Assembly (NCBI RefSeq): GCF_014596085.1
Contig: NZ_JACCJY010000006.1
Span: forward strand, 62,001-126,000
DNA length: 64,000 nt
Origin: Azospirillum tabaci
GTDB taxonomy: Bacteria; Pseudomonadota; Alphaproteobacteria; Azospirillales; Azospirillaceae
Direction of reading: 5' to 3'
Shown here: positions 44,914-54,036 of the stretch, one piece after another
Layout: every line of letters starts with the position of its first letter
Numbering within the stretch: the stretch's first letter is position 1
Program-made: the position numbers and the translations under genes
Notes under the pieces: generated by a model
Database searches by the model: none
What the model was told of the DNA's origin: nothing
The model's input: the letters and a program-made list of their open reading frames with translations, nothing else

Positions 44914-46191
44914 ATGCCCCTTGATTTCGTCCGCGGCATCGTCCGGGATCCGGCCATGTCCGACCAGCCGCTGAAGGTCCACACCACCGGCACCCACCGG
45001 ATCGCCACGCCGGACCAGACGCTGGCCCGCGTCACCCCCTTCCTTCCCGTCATGGGCATCACGCGCGTGGCGAACGTCACGGGGCTGGACAGCGTGGGCA
45101 TCCCCGTCGTCATGGTGACCCGGCCGAATTCGCGATCCATTTCCGTCGCCCAGGGCAAGGGCGTGACCTTGGCCGCCGCCAAGGCGTCGGGCGTCATGGA
45201 GGCGATCGAGAGCTACCACGCCGAACGCATCACCCTGCCGGTGAAGTACGCCAGCTACGAAGAGTTGCGCTGGACCCACCGGGTGGTGGACGTGGCCCGC
45301 CTGCCGCGGCTGTCGACCAGCGCCTTCACCCCCCACACCCCAATGCTGTGGATCGAGGGCGACGACCTGCTGGGCGGCGGGCGGATGTGGGTGCCCTTCG
45401 AGACGGTGCATCTGAACTTCACGCTGCCGATGCCGCCGGGGTCCGGCTGCTTCCTCTCCGGGTCCAACGGGCTGGCCTCGGGCAACAGCCTCGCCGAGGC
45501 GACCGCGCACGCCATGACCGAACTGGTCGAGCGCGACGCCGCCACGCTGTGGCGCCTCTCCTCTCCAGAGGCCCAGGCCGCCACCCGCATCGACCCGGCC
45601 AGCATCGCCGATCCGGTGTGCCGGTCGCTGCTCGACCGCTTCGACGACGCGGGCGTCGCCGTCGGCCTGTGGGACATCACCAGCGATATTGGTCTGCCGG
45701 CCATCCTCTGCCGCATCGCGACGCGGGAAGACGCGCCGCAGCACAGCATCCGCCCCGCCATGGGCATGGGCTGCCACGCCGCGCCCGAGGTCGCGCTGTC
45801 CCGCGCCCTGACCGAAGCGGCGCAGAGCCGGCTGACCTTCATCGCCGGGGCGCGCGACGACATGCCCCGCTCCGAATACGAACGCCACCTCGACCCGGCG
45901 CAGCATGCGCGCTGGACGGCGCTGATCACCGAGGGCACCGGTCGCCGCGACTTCGCCGCCATCCCCAGCCTCGCCGGGCGCACCATCGAGGAGGATCTGG
46001 CAGGCCAGCTCGACCGGCTGCGCGCCGCCGGGATCGACGAGGCCGTGGCGGTGGACCTGACCAAGCCGGAGTTCGGCATCGCCGTGGTCCGTCTGGTCAT
46101 CCCCGGTCTGGAGGGGTTGGACTCCTCTCCGGACTACGCGATGGGCGCAAGGGCGCGCGCCGCGGCCGGCGTCTGGGATCGGGCGTCGTGA
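44914..46191 (+). CDS. YcaO-domain ATP-dependent cyclodehydratase/thioamidation enzyme
   Basis: A 425-residue YcaO protein, which uses ATP to activate a peptide backbone amide for azoline or thioamide formation. ATP-site motifs are present: SGVMEAIESYHAE (SxxxExxE), TAHAMTELVERDA and LTEAAQSRL (ExxQxR). It lacks the C-terminal PxPxP found in azoline-forming YcaOs and instead is followed by TfuA, the partner seen in trifolitoxin-type and methyl-coenzyme M reductase thioamidation systems. Start ATG 44914, with GGAGA upstream; ATG 44956 is an alternative. Confidence 0.92.
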   Translation: MPLDFVRGIVRDPAMSDQPLKVHTTGTHRIATPDQTLARVTPFLPVMGITRVANVTGLDSVGIPVVMVTRPNSRSISVAQGKGVTLAAAKASGVMEAIESYHAERITLPVKYASYEELRWTHRVVDVARLPRLSTSAFTPHTPMLWIEGDDLLGGGRMWVPFETVHLNFTLPMPPGSGCFLSGSNGLASGNSLAEATAHAMTELVERDAATLWRLSSPEAQAATRIDPASIADPVCRSLLDRFDDAGVAVGLWDITSDIGLPAILCRIATREDAPQHSIRPAMGMGCHAAPEVALSRALTEAAQSRLTFIAGARDDMPRSEYERHLDPAQHARWTALITEGTGRRDFAAIPSLAGRTIEEDLAGQLDRLRAAGIDEAVAVDLTKPEFGIAVVRLVIPGLEGLDSSPDYAMGARARAAAGVWDRAS

Positions 46192-46205
46192 ATCGGGAAA
46201 GTGTA

Positions 46206-46997
46206 ATGAAAGCGAAGGCGGAGACTCCCATGCAGACGCCGGACGGCCTTTACGTCTTTCTCGGCCCCACCCTGTCCCGCGCCGAGGCCTCGCGGCGTCT
46301 GGACGCCACCTATCTGCCGCCGGTCGCCCAGGGCGACATCATCCGGCTGTGCAAGCACAAGCCGCGGGCGATCGGCATCGTGGACGGCTACTTCGAGAAC
46401 ATCCCGTCTGTCTGGCACAAGGAGATTCTGCACGCCATCCACCAGGGCGTGGCGGTGTTCGGGGCGTCCAGCATGGGCGCCCTGCGCGCCGCTGAGTTGC
46501 ATCCCTTCGGCATGATCGGCGTCGGCGCCGTCTTCGAAGCCTTCCGCGACGGGCGGCTGGAGGACGACGACGAGGTGGCGGTGATCCACGGCCCGGCGGA
46601 ACTCGGCTATCCCAGCCTGTCCGAGGCCATGGTGAACATCCGACGCACCCTGGCCGACGCGGCGCAGGAGGGCATCGTTCCCGCCGCCACGGCGCGGCGG
46701 CTGGAGGCCATCGCCAAGGCCCTGCCCTATCGGGAGCGCGGCTATGGCCGGGTGTTCCGCCTCGCCGCCGCCGAGGGGCTGCCGGAGGAGGAACTCGCCG
46801 ATCTCCGCGGCTGGCTGCCCAACGGGCGGTGCGACCAGAAGCGGGAGGACGCGCTGGACCTGCTCCAAACCATGCGCCGCTGGGCGATCGACGGCGGGCG
46901 GGCGCCCGAGGCGCGGTTCCATTTCGAGCACACCGCCCTGTGGGACCGCGCCCTGCGGGACGGCGCGCACCCCTCGGCGGGGAATCCGCTGGACTGA
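46206..46997 (+). CDS. tfuA: TfuA-like protein
   Basis: A 263-residue TfuA protein. Family features are VFLGPTLSRAEA, IGIVDGYFENIPSVWHKEIL, FGASSMGALRAAEL and GVGAVFEAFRDGRLEDDDEV. TfuA is thought to supply or hand over sulfur for thioamide formation by its YcaO partner. The ATG at 46206 has GGGAAAG just upstream; a GTG at 46188 that overlaps the YcaO stop (GTGA) is the alternative. It is in one operon with ycaO. Confidence 0.92.
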   Translation: MKAKAETPMQTPDGLYVFLGPTLSRAEASRRLDATYLPPVAQGDIIRLCKHKPRAIGIVDGYFENIPSVWHKEILHAIHQGVAVFGASSMGALRAAELHPFGMIGVGAVFEAFRDGRLEDDDEVAVIHGPAELGYPSLSEAMVNIRRTLADAAQEGIVPAATARRLEAIAKALPYRERGYGRVFRLAAAEGLPEEELADLRGWLPNGRCDQKREDALDLLQTMRRWAIDGGRAPEARFHFEHTALWDRALRDGAHPSAGNPLD

Positions 46998-47053
46998 TCG
47001 TCCGCCGGGTGCCATCAACGGTCCGACGGCACTCAACCGGGACCGGGAACGCC

Positions 47054-47764
47054 ATGGCCTTACTGAAGGACGTCGCCGGCATCCTTCGGCGCAACCGAAT
47101 GTTGGGCGTTCTCGACGACGCCCGGATGCAGGAGCTGGTCGCGCTGGGCCGGGTGTCGCGGTTCAGCGAGAACCAGACCGTTTTCAGCAAGGGCGATCCC
47201 GGCGATTGCCTGTACGCCATCATGAAGGGGCAGATCGCCGTCTCGACCTCGTCGGAGGACGGCAAGACGATGCTGCTCAACATCCTCAACCCCGGCGACG
47301 TGCTGGGAGAAATCGCGCTGATCGACGGCAAGGACCGCACCGCCGGGGCCACCGCGCTCCGCCCGGCGGAGCTGTTCCGCATCGACCGTCCGGAATTCAT
47401 CTCCTTTCTGGAACGGCATCCCTCCCTGTGCATCCGGATGATGGGGGTGCTGTGCGAACGGCTGCGCTGGGTGTCGGAGAACATCGAGGATGCGGTTTTC
47501 CACGACGTGCCGCGCCGGCTGGCCCGGCGCATCCTGCTGCTGGCGGACACCTATGGGCAGAAGACGCCCGCCGGGCTGCGCATCAACCAGCCGGTGTCCC
47601 AGGAAGCTCTGGCATCCATGTTGGGTGTCACCCGTGAGATGGTGAACAAAAGCCTGCGTGCATTGCGCAACGCTGGAGCGATTACCTATAACAAAGGTTT
47701 TATCGTCATCACCAATCTATACATGCTTAAGGATATGGCGGGAGAGTCGGGCGACGTGCCGTAA
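47054..47764 (+). CDS. CRP/FNR-family cyclic-nucleotide-type regulator
   Basis: A 236-residue CRP-family protein: cNMP-binding barrel (residues 20-130) with the phosphate-binding cassette GEIALIDGKDRTAGAT, dimerisation helix, and a winged helix with recognition helix VTREMVNKSLRAL. The Arg-Glu pair equals CRP R180/E181, which read TGTGA; CRP's R185 is Lys here. No FNR-type N-terminal cysteines. It is 56 bases after tfuA and so probably in the same operon. The perfect CRP-type site at 44458 is a likely target, giving feedback on the cluster. Confidence 0.9.
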   Translation: MALLKDVAGILRRNRMLGVLDDARMQELVALGRVSRFSENQTVFSKGDPGDCLYAIMKGQIAVSTSSEDGKTMLLNILNPGDVLGEIALIDGKDRTAGATALRPAELFRIDRPEFISFLERHPSLCIRMMGVLCERLRWVSENIEDAVFHDVPRRLARRILLLADTYGQKTPAGLRINQPVSQEALASMLGVTREMVNKSLRALRNAGAITYNKGFIVITNLYMLKDMAGESGDVP

Positions 47765-47869
47765 GGCCAGCCAGCACCTCCGCTGAGTTTTATCGTCGCA
47801 AATTTTTTCAATCACGCTATATTGGCTGCACGACATGAAACACGGCTGACAGTCAAGGAATACAGGGCT

Positions 47870-48256
47870 ATGTCGGGTCAGGATTCACAGGCGTCCAACG
47901 CGCCATCGCCGCAGAACGCCATCCCGCTGGCGGCACGCACCGTCAAGCTGTTCGGACGCCCGACGCAACTTCGGTTGGAGCCGTCCTATTGGGAAGCGCT
48001 GGACGACATCTGCCACCGGGAAGACCTGACCGTGGACGAGTTGTGCAGCGACCTCAAGGACCGCCTTGACTCCCAGTCCCGCCGGTCGCGCGGGAACGCC
48101 GTGTCGCTGGCCAACGCGGTCCGCGTGTTCATCGTCGGCTATTACCGCAAGGCGGCGACCGAGAAAGGTCACGACCGCGCCGGCCATGGTCGGGGCGACC
48201 CCTTCGTCAGCACGCCCTTCGACCTGCCTCCGGCCCAGCCCGTCAAGGAAGGCTGA
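47870..48256 (+). CDS. Ribbon-helix-helix (RHH_4-type) protein B
   Basis: A 128-residue paralogue of the RHH protein at 44017: VKLFGRPTQLRLEPSYWEALDDIC is the strand-helix-helix core (residues 24-47), then LTVDELCSDLKDRLDSQSRR and NAVRVFIVGYYRKAA. The N-terminal 23 residues are unstructured. ATG 47870 has AAGGA upstream. The 105 bases before it, including a TATATT element at 47817-47822, may hold a promoter. Two RHH paralogues flank the YcaO-TfuA-CRP genes. Confidence 0.82.
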   Translation: MSGQDSQASNAPSPQNAIPLAARTVKLFGRPTQLRLEPSYWEALDDICHREDLTVDELCSDLKDRLDSQSRRSRGNAVSLANAVRVFIVGYYRKAATEKGHDRAGHGRGDPFVSTPFDLPPAQPVKEG

Positions 48257-48473
48257 TTTCCTGGCGGTATCCCCGCTGGACAGCGCATGTCCCGAAAACA
48301 GGACGGTGGCCGCCGTTCTGATGTGAGGAATTTCCGCGTCCGCTGGAACGACTCAACGTCCAGCTTGCACCGCGACAGGATTTGGTGTGTTGATCGGCCC
48401 AGCGGCATCGCACGGTCGGTCGACCGGGCCATCCATAGGCCGCCCCTCCCGTCCACCGCGGAGCCGACCGTTC

Positions 48474-50516
48474 ATGAGCGGGACCCAGCCGTCCGCCGTC
48501 AGACCAACGTTCCCCCACTGGCTCCGGGACCGCTCCTTCCTGTCCGGCCTGACCGCCCTGCTGATCCTCCTGGCGGTCCTGGGCACGGTGATGCGCCACA
48601 ACTACCTGCTGTTCCACCTCTGCGCGGAGCTGTTCGCCGTCGCCATCTCCATGACGATCTTCATGATCGCCTGGAACACGCGTGACACGAACCAGTCACC
48701 CTTCCTCGCCTTCGTCGGCTTGTCCATGCCGGGCATCGCGCTGCTGGACCTGCTGCACGCCATCGCCTTTCCCGGCATGAACGTCATCGGCGAGGCCGGC
48801 GCCAACCAATCCACCCAGCTCTGGATCGCCGCCCGCGGCCTTCAGGCCGCGGTTTGCCTGGCCGCGCCGCTGTTGACCGAGAGGCGGTTGCGCGCGGGCG
48901 ACGTGCTGCTGATCCAGGCCGCCGTCGTCGCGTGCACTCTGCTGTCGATCTTCACCTTCGGCATCATGCCGGACAGCTTCGTTCCGGGCGTCGGGCTGAC
49001 TCCCTTCAAGATCGGAGCCGAGTACACGTTCAGCGCCGCGGCGGTCGTCGCCTGCCTGCTGCTGCACCGCAAGCGCCGGCAGTTCGAACCCAGGGTGTTC
49101 GGCCTGACCTTCGCGGGGATCGCCCTGCTGGTCCCGCAGGAGCTGATCTTCACGCTCTACAACCATCCCCACGGGGCGATGAACGCGCTGGGGCACTTCA
49201 TCAAGATCCTGTCCTTCTACCTGCTGTACCGGGCCATCATCGTCACCGCCCTGCAAAACCCCTACGACCTCGCCTTCTACCGGATGCGCCGCAGCGAAGA
49301 GGCCCTGCGCGACCATCTGAGCGGGCTGGAGTCGCTGATCGCCACGCGCACCGCCGAACTGCGCGAGAGCGAGGCGCGCTGGCGGGCGCTTCTGGAATGC
49401 TCCAACGATTGGTTCTGGGAGACCGATGAGCGTGGGCGCTTCACCGCACTGTCGCCGCGCGCCCAGGAATCCACCGGGCGCGGCGGAGCAGAGCTTCTGG
49501 GCTTCACCCACACCGATCTTCTGGACCGCAACCGTCCCGAGGAGGATTTCCCCGCACTGACGGAGGCCCTGCACCGGCGGGAGCCCTTCCGCCGCCTCTC
49601 CTTCCCGCTGGCCTCGCCGGGGGGGAACGCGCGCTGGGTGATGGTCAGCGGCACGCCGCGCTACGACGGCAACGGCGCTTTCCTCGGCTATCGCGGCACC
49701 ACCAGCGACATCAGCGCGCGGCGCCAGTCGGCGGAGGCGGCGCGGCAGAAGCAGACCATGGCGGCGCTCGGCAGCCTCGTCGGCGGCCTTGCCCACGAGA
49801 TCAACAACCTGCTGCAACCGGTCATCGGCCTGTCCGATCTGGCGCGCGGCCGCGCCGGAGAGGATCGCAAGCTGCACGCCTATCTGAACGCCATCCACGA
49901 CAGCGGCGTGAAAGCCCGCACGATCATGCGCGACGTCCTTCAGTTCGCCCGCGTCGAGGTGGCCGAGTCGCCGCCGGGCAACCTGGAGGAGGCCGTGCAT
50001 TCCGCTCTGGAACTCGCCGCCCCCTCGATGCCGGCGTCCATCGAGACGCGCACGCGGCTGGAGCCCGGCCTGGAGGCGGTAACGATCACCGCGACCGAAC
50101 TGACCCAGGTCCTCCTGAACTTGATCCAGAACGCCCGCGATGCCATGCCGCAGGGCGGCACCCTGACCATCGGCGCCCGTTCCCTGAGCCTGAAGGAGCG
50201 GGACGCGTCCCGCCGCCAACTCGGCGAAGGCGATTATGTGCGGCTGACCGTCGTCGACACCGGCACGGGAATGGACGAGGCGACGCGCCAGCGCGTGTTC
50301 GACCCCTTCTTCACCACCAAGCCGGTCGGCACAGGGACGGGGCTTGGGCTTTCGGTGGTATATGGTATCGTGAGGAACGGGGGCGGCGACATTCTGGTCG
50401 AAAGCACCCCCGGACGCGGGACGTCCTTCATCATCGACCTGCCCACCGCCCCACCCGGCGGACCGGGCCAAACGGCACATGGGATGTTGGTACATGGCGA
50501 AGGTGTTGGTCGTTGA
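48474..50516 (+). CDS. MASE3-type membrane sensor histidine kinase
   Basis: A 680-residue kinase. Order: an N-terminal membrane sensor of the MASE3 type with about seven helices (SFLSGLTALLILLAVLGTVM through FYLLYRAIIV, residues 20-250), a coiled coil, a PAS domain (WRALLECSNDWFWETDERGR), and a HisKA-type phosphoacceptor (GGLAHEINNLLQP, with His) plus HATPase (NLIQNARDAMPQGG, DTGTGMDE, GTGTGLGLSVVYG). It overlaps the response-regulator gene by 23 bases, a cognate pair. Confidence 0.92.
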   Translation: MSGTQPSAVRPTFPHWLRDRSFLSGLTALLILLAVLGTVMRHNYLLFHLCAELFAVAISMTIFMIAWNTRDTNQSPFLAFVGLSMPGIALLDLLHAIAFPGMNVIGEAGANQSTQLWIAARGLQAAVCLAAPLLTERRLRAGDVLLIQAAVVACTLLSIFTFGIMPDSFVPGVGLTPFKIGAEYTFSAAAVVACLLLHRKRRQFEPRVFGLTFAGIALLVPQELIFTLYNHPHGAMNALGHFIKILSFYLLYRAIIVTALQNPYDLAFYRMRRSEEALRDHLSGLESLIATRTAELRESEARWRALLECSNDWFWETDERGRFTALSPRAQESTGRGGAELLGFTHTDLLDRNRPEEDFPALTEALHRREPFRRLSFPLASPGGNARWVMVSGTPRYDGNGAFLGYRGTTSDISARRQSAEAARQKQTMAALGSLVGGLAHEINNLLQPVIGLSDLARGRAGEDRKLHAYLNAIHDSGVKARTIMRDVLQFARVEVAESPPGNLEEAVHSALELAAPSMPASIETRTRLEPGLEAVTITATELTQVLLNLIQNARDAMPQGGTLTIGARSLSLKERDASRRQLGEGDYVRLTVVDTGTGMDEATRQRVFDPFFTTKPVGTGTGLGLSVVYGIVRNGGGDILVESTPGRGTSFIIDLPTAPPGGPGQTAHGMLVHGEGVGR

Positions 50517-50889
50517 GGATTCGGCCGCCGTGCGGCTGGCGGTCACCGAAGTGATCGAACAGGCGGGCCACGAGGTCGTGGAGGCGGAGAACGGCCGCGT
50601 CGCCATCGGCCTGCTGGACGGCGGCGCGCGCTTCGACCTGATCGTCACCGACGTGCTGATGCCCGAAGCCGACGGGGTGGAAGTCATCAAGGCCGCGCGC
50701 ATCCGCAATCCCGGCGCTCAGGTGCTCGCCATGTCGGGCGGGGCGCCGAACCTTCCCGCGGGCTACGCCCTGAAGATGGCCGAGATGTTCGCGGCGGACG
50801 CTGTGCTCTACAAGCCCTTCCTGAACGAGGAGCTGCGCAAGGCCGTGGCCCGACTGCTGGCCACGGCGGGCGCTTCCGAGGCCGGCTGA
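50494..50889 (+). CDS. Single-domain response regulator
   Basis: A 131-residue receiver domain without output domain. Phosphoacceptor Asp is D53 (LIVTDVLMP), the acidic pair is in VVEDS, and the conserved Lys is in LYKPF near residue 107. It overlaps the 3' end of the histidine kinase gene. Single-domain regulators usually pass phosphate on or act on motility/cell-cycle targets. Confidence 0.95.
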   Translation: MAKVLVVEDSAAVRLAVTEVIEQAGHEVVEAENGRVAIGLLDGGARFDLIVTDVLMPEADGVEVIKAARIRNPGAQVLAMSGGAPNLPAGYALKMAEMFAADAVLYKPFLNEELRKAVARLLATAGASEAG

Positions 50890-50910
50890 GAAGGGGCCAT
50901 GCCTTACCGT

Positions 50911-50953
50911 TGTTGCTCCGGAGACACGATCGATGTTGCTCCGGAGACACGAT
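50911..50953. repeat. 20-bp direct repeat after the response-regulator stop
   Basis: The 20-mer tgttgctccggagacacgat occurs at 50911-50930 and 50934-50953, separated by CGA, so the period is 23 bases. It is 22 bases after the stop codon. Confidence 0.95.
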
Positions 50954-51248
50954 GGCACCCTGACGGCACCTCGGACGCGCCGCGGCGGCCATCGGTCCCC
51001 TTGACCAAAGTTATCCACAAAATGGTGCATAAGATGGTGGATAAGGCTGTTGAACCCTCGGTCCCGCCTGCCCGCCGCGAGGGTGCCGGAAAACGCCCCT
51101 GAAACGGCGCCGATTCGGGTTGCGCCACCCCGAACGGCCAGGACCGGCGCACCCCTTGCGCCCTTCGTTACTCCTAAGATGGTCTGGTCCGTCCCTTCCA
51201 CCCTCGCCACTATGAAACCATGCATGGCGATGGTGGAAAGGACGGCGC
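50954..51248. promoter_or_regulatory. Upstream region of the epimerase gene, with two inverted DnaA-box-like sites
   Basis: TTATCCACA at 51011-51019 is a perfect DnaA box. Its inverted counterpart on the minus strand, TTATCCACC at 51036-51044, differs by one base. The stretch between is A/T-richer than its surroundings. No gene is recognised. It might be a DnaA-controlled promoter or titration site; nothing else suggests an origin. Confidence 0.5.
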
Positions 51249-52181
51249 ATGGCGCATTTTCTCGTGACCGGCGGCTGTGGTTTCATCGGATCGCATCTGG
51301 CCGACCGGCTGATCGGCGACGGGCACCAGGTCACCATCCTGGACGACATGAGCACCGGCCGGCTGGAGAACAAGCCGCTGCTGGCGAAGCTGGTGGTCGG
51401 TGACGTCGCCGACCCGGACGCGGTCCATCAGGCGATGCAGGGGGTGGACGGCGTCTTCCATCTGGCCGCCGTCGCGTCCGTCCAACGCTCGCGCGAATTG
51501 TGGGCGGAAACCCACCGCACCAACCTGTCGGGCACCGTCACCGTCTTCGAGGCGGCGCGCAGCGCCCGCAATGGCAACCCGGTGCCGGTGGTCTACGCCT
51601 CCTCCGCCGCAGTCTATGGCGACAACACGGCCACCCCTTTGCGCGAGGACGCCACGACGCGCCCGCTGTCCGCCTATGGCGTGGACAAGCTGGGCTGCGA
51701 GCTGCACGCCAACGTCGCCTGGGCCATCCACGGGGTGCCGACGACGGGCTTCCGCTTCTTCAACGTCTACGGACCGCGGCAGGACCCGTCCTCGCCTTAT
51801 TCCGGGGTGATCTCGATCTTCGCCCGCCGCGTGGCGCAGGGCGAGGACGTGACGATCTTCGGTGACGGCGAGCAGGTTCGCGACTTCGTGTTCGTCGGCG
51901 ACGTCGTGCGCTTCCTCGTCAAGGCGATGGACCGCCAACCCCAGGGGGCGGAGGTGTTCAACCTGTGCACCGGCCGCCCGACCTCGCTCCTGATGCTGCT
52001 GGAGGTCTTGCAGGAACTGTGCGGCAGCCGGGTGCGCCGCCTGCACCAGCCGGCGCGGGCGGGGGACATCCGCGTGTCGATCGGCGACGCGTCCCGGCTG
52101 CGCGCCACCTTCGGCGAGGGCTGCCGGTTCGGCCTGCTGCAGGGGTTGAGCGCCACCCTGACCGGGGAGATGCCGCGGTGA
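51249..52181 (+). CDS. NAD-dependent nucleotide-sugar epimerase
   Basis: A 310-residue extended SDR of the UDP-glucose 4-epimerase type: Rossmann motif VTGGCGFIGSHLADRL (residues 6-21), HLAAVASVQRSR, catalytic-type YASSAAVYGD, YGVDKLGCE (YxxxK), FFNVYGPRQDPSSPYSGVIS. It probably makes a UDP-galactose or related sugar for surface polysaccharide. The start ATG 51249 has GGAAAGG upstream. It is alone, between the DnaA-box-like region and a convergent Na/Pi gene. Confidence 0.92.
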   Translation: MAHFLVTGGCGFIGSHLADRLIGDGHQVTILDDMSTGRLENKPLLAKLVVGDVADPDAVHQAMQGVDGVFHLAAVASVQRSRELWAETHRTNLSGTVTVFEAARSARNGNPVPVVYASSAAVYGDNTATPLREDATTRPLSAYGVDKLGCELHANVAWAIHGVPTTGFRFFNVYGPRQDPSSPYSGVISIFARRVAQGEDVTIFGDGEQVRDFVFVGDVVRFLVKAMDRQPQGAEVFNLCTGRPTSLLMLLEVLQELCGSRVRRLHQPARAGDIRVSIGDASRLRATFGEGCRFGLLQGLSATLTGEMPR

Positions 52182-52199
52182 CGCCGCGGCCTTCCGTCC

Positions 52200-53840
52200 C
52201 TACACGTCCCGGCTCTCCAGCCGGGGCAGCCCGACCACCTTCAGGCGGCTTTCGCTGAGTTCCCCCACCTGATCGAGGATCGGCAGGGCGACCGCGGCGA
52301 CATGGGCGTTGATGCGCTTCAGGTCGCGCAGGATGTCCAGCACCAGGGCGCTGGTCTCGATGCTGGCCGCGTCGCCGCGGCGGACGCGGTCGAGGTGGCG
52401 GGCGGTGGCGGTGCGCTCCAGCGCCCGCACCGCGTCCTTGCCGGCGATGAGCTGACGGGCCAGCCGCCGGTCCTCCCCGATCAGGATGCCGAGCGCCGTG
52501 CGCAGGTTCTCCACCGTGCGGCGGTGCAATTCCTCGACCTCCCGGAAATCCTCCGGTGCGAAATTCAGGTGATGACGGATGCGCTTGGCGGCGAGTTCCA
52601 TCAGGCTCTTGTCGATGATGTCGCCGATGTGCTCCAGGTTGATGGCGAAGGCCATCAGATCGTCGACCCGCCGGGTTTCCTCGGCGTCGAGGTGATGGCG
52701 CCCCAGCTTGGCGAGGTAGAGCTTCAGGGCGGTGTGCAGCCGGTCCACCCGGTCGTCGGCACGGCTGACCTCGGCGATCGGGCGCTCGTCGTTCTGTCGC
52801 AGGGCGGTCAGGCTGCGGCACAGCATGTCCTCCACCAGATCGCCCAGCCGCAGGGTCTCGCGGACGGCCCCCGCGATGGCCACGGAGGGTGTCTCCAACG
52901 CCGATTCGTCGAGATGCCGGGGCGTCGCCGCGTCCTCCCCCGCGTCCTCCGGCTCGGGCAGCAGCCGTTCGGTCATCCGGGCGAGCGGCGTCACCAGCGG
53001 CAGGAAGAGCAGCGCCAGCGCCGCGTTGAAGGCGACATGCGCGCTCACCACCGCCGTCAGCGGGGCCATCCCGGCCAGGAACGACGCCGCCATCGGCACC
53101 AGCGGCAGGGCCAGTAGCGAACCCGTCACCCGGACCAGCAGATTGCCCAGCGGCACGCGCCGCGCCACCGCGCCGTCCGCCGAGGTCGCCAGCACCGCCG
53201 GCACGGCGCCGCCCAGATTGGCTCCCAAAACCAGCGCCACCGCCGTCTCGGTTCCGATCACCCCCGCTCCGGCCAGGGACCCCGCCAGCATCACCGTGGC
53301 GAGGCTGGAATGCACCGCCGCGGTCAATGCCGCGGCGACGATCAAGGCGAACAGCGGCTCGCCGCCCAGCGCCTCCAGCATCGCCTGGACCAGCGCCGAT
53401 TCCCGGACCGGCAGGGTGGCGGCACCGAGCAGCTTCAGGGCCAGCAGCATCAGCCCGACGCCGACCAGGATGCGGGCCAGCGCCCGCCGCCCGCGATGCT
53501 CGCCGCCCAGCGCGTGCAGCGCCCCGCCGAGCAGCAGCAGGCTGGGCGACAGCCAGTGCAGGTCGATGGCGAGCAGCCGGGCGACGAGGCTCGTCCCGAC
53601 ATCCGCGCCCAGCATCACCGCCAGCGCCATGGAGGTGCTCATGAAGCCCTGCCCGGCCATCGAGGCGGTCATCAGCGCGGTCGCCGTGCTGCTCTGCACC
53701 GCGATGGTGGCGGCGACGCCGGCCAGGAAGGCGGCCAGCCGGTTGCGCGTGCCGTAGCCGACCCAACGGCGGACCGCCGCCCCGCCCCACCGGAAGACGC
53801 CCGTCCGCACCAGCCGCAGCGCCCACAGCAGCAGCGCCAC
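52200..53840 (-). CDS. Na/Pi cotransporter family protein with PhoU domain
   Basis: A 546-residue NptA-type protein: two repeats of the Na/Pi signature with QSSTATALMTASMAG (about residue 49) and HSSLATVMLAGSLAG (about 175), eight or more membrane helices, and a C-terminal PhoU-like helical domain (LGDLVEDMLCRSLTALRQ onward). It moves phosphate with sodium or exports it. The start is GTG 53840, but the 45 bases upstream still look coding (SPTLVLIDILGA) and have only an ATC start after GGGAGG, so the true start is uncertain. Confidence 0.88.
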   Translation of the reverse strand: MALLLWALRLVRTGVFRWGGAAVRRWVGYGTRNRLAAFLAGVAATIAVQSSTATALMTASMAGQGFMSTSMALAVMLGADVGTSLVARLLAIDLHWLSPSLLLLGGALHALGGEHRGRRALARILVGVGLMLLALKLLGAATLPVRESALVQAMLEALGGEPLFALIVAAALTAAVHSSLATVMLAGSLAGAGVIGTETAVALVLGANLGGAVPAVLATSADGAVARRVPLGNLLVRVTGSLLALPLVPMAASFLAGMAPLTAVVSAHVAFNAALALLFLPLVTPLARMTERLLPEPEDAGEDAATPRHLDESALETPSVAIAGAVRETLRLGDLVEDMLCRSLTALRQNDERPIAEVSRADDRVDRLHTALKLYLAKLGRHHLDAEETRRVDDLMAFAINLEHIGDIIDKSLMELAAKRIRHHLNFAPEDFREVEELHRRTVENLRTALGILIGEDRRLARQLIAGKDAVRALERTATARHLDRVRRGDAASIETSALVLDILRDLKRINAHVAAVALPILDQVGELSESRLKVVGLPRLESRDV

Positions 53841-54036
53841 GGCGCCGAGAATGTCGATCAGGACGAGGGTGGGCGAAACGGCGACGGTCGAGATGGCGGG
53901 CCTCCCGGCGTGTGGGCCTCAGCAACAGGACGATGGAGAGTGGGACGTCATGAAAACGTAACAATCGTAGGGCGCAACCTGATCCCCCGCGAAAGACGTA
54001 TCCCTTTTGCCAGTGCGCCACCCTCGGGCATGTCGC

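Noticed and set aside
50954-51248. A replication origin
   Set aside because: Only two DnaA-box-like sites, no A/T-rich unwinding region and no origin-linked genes (dnaA, parAB, repABC, hemE) around.
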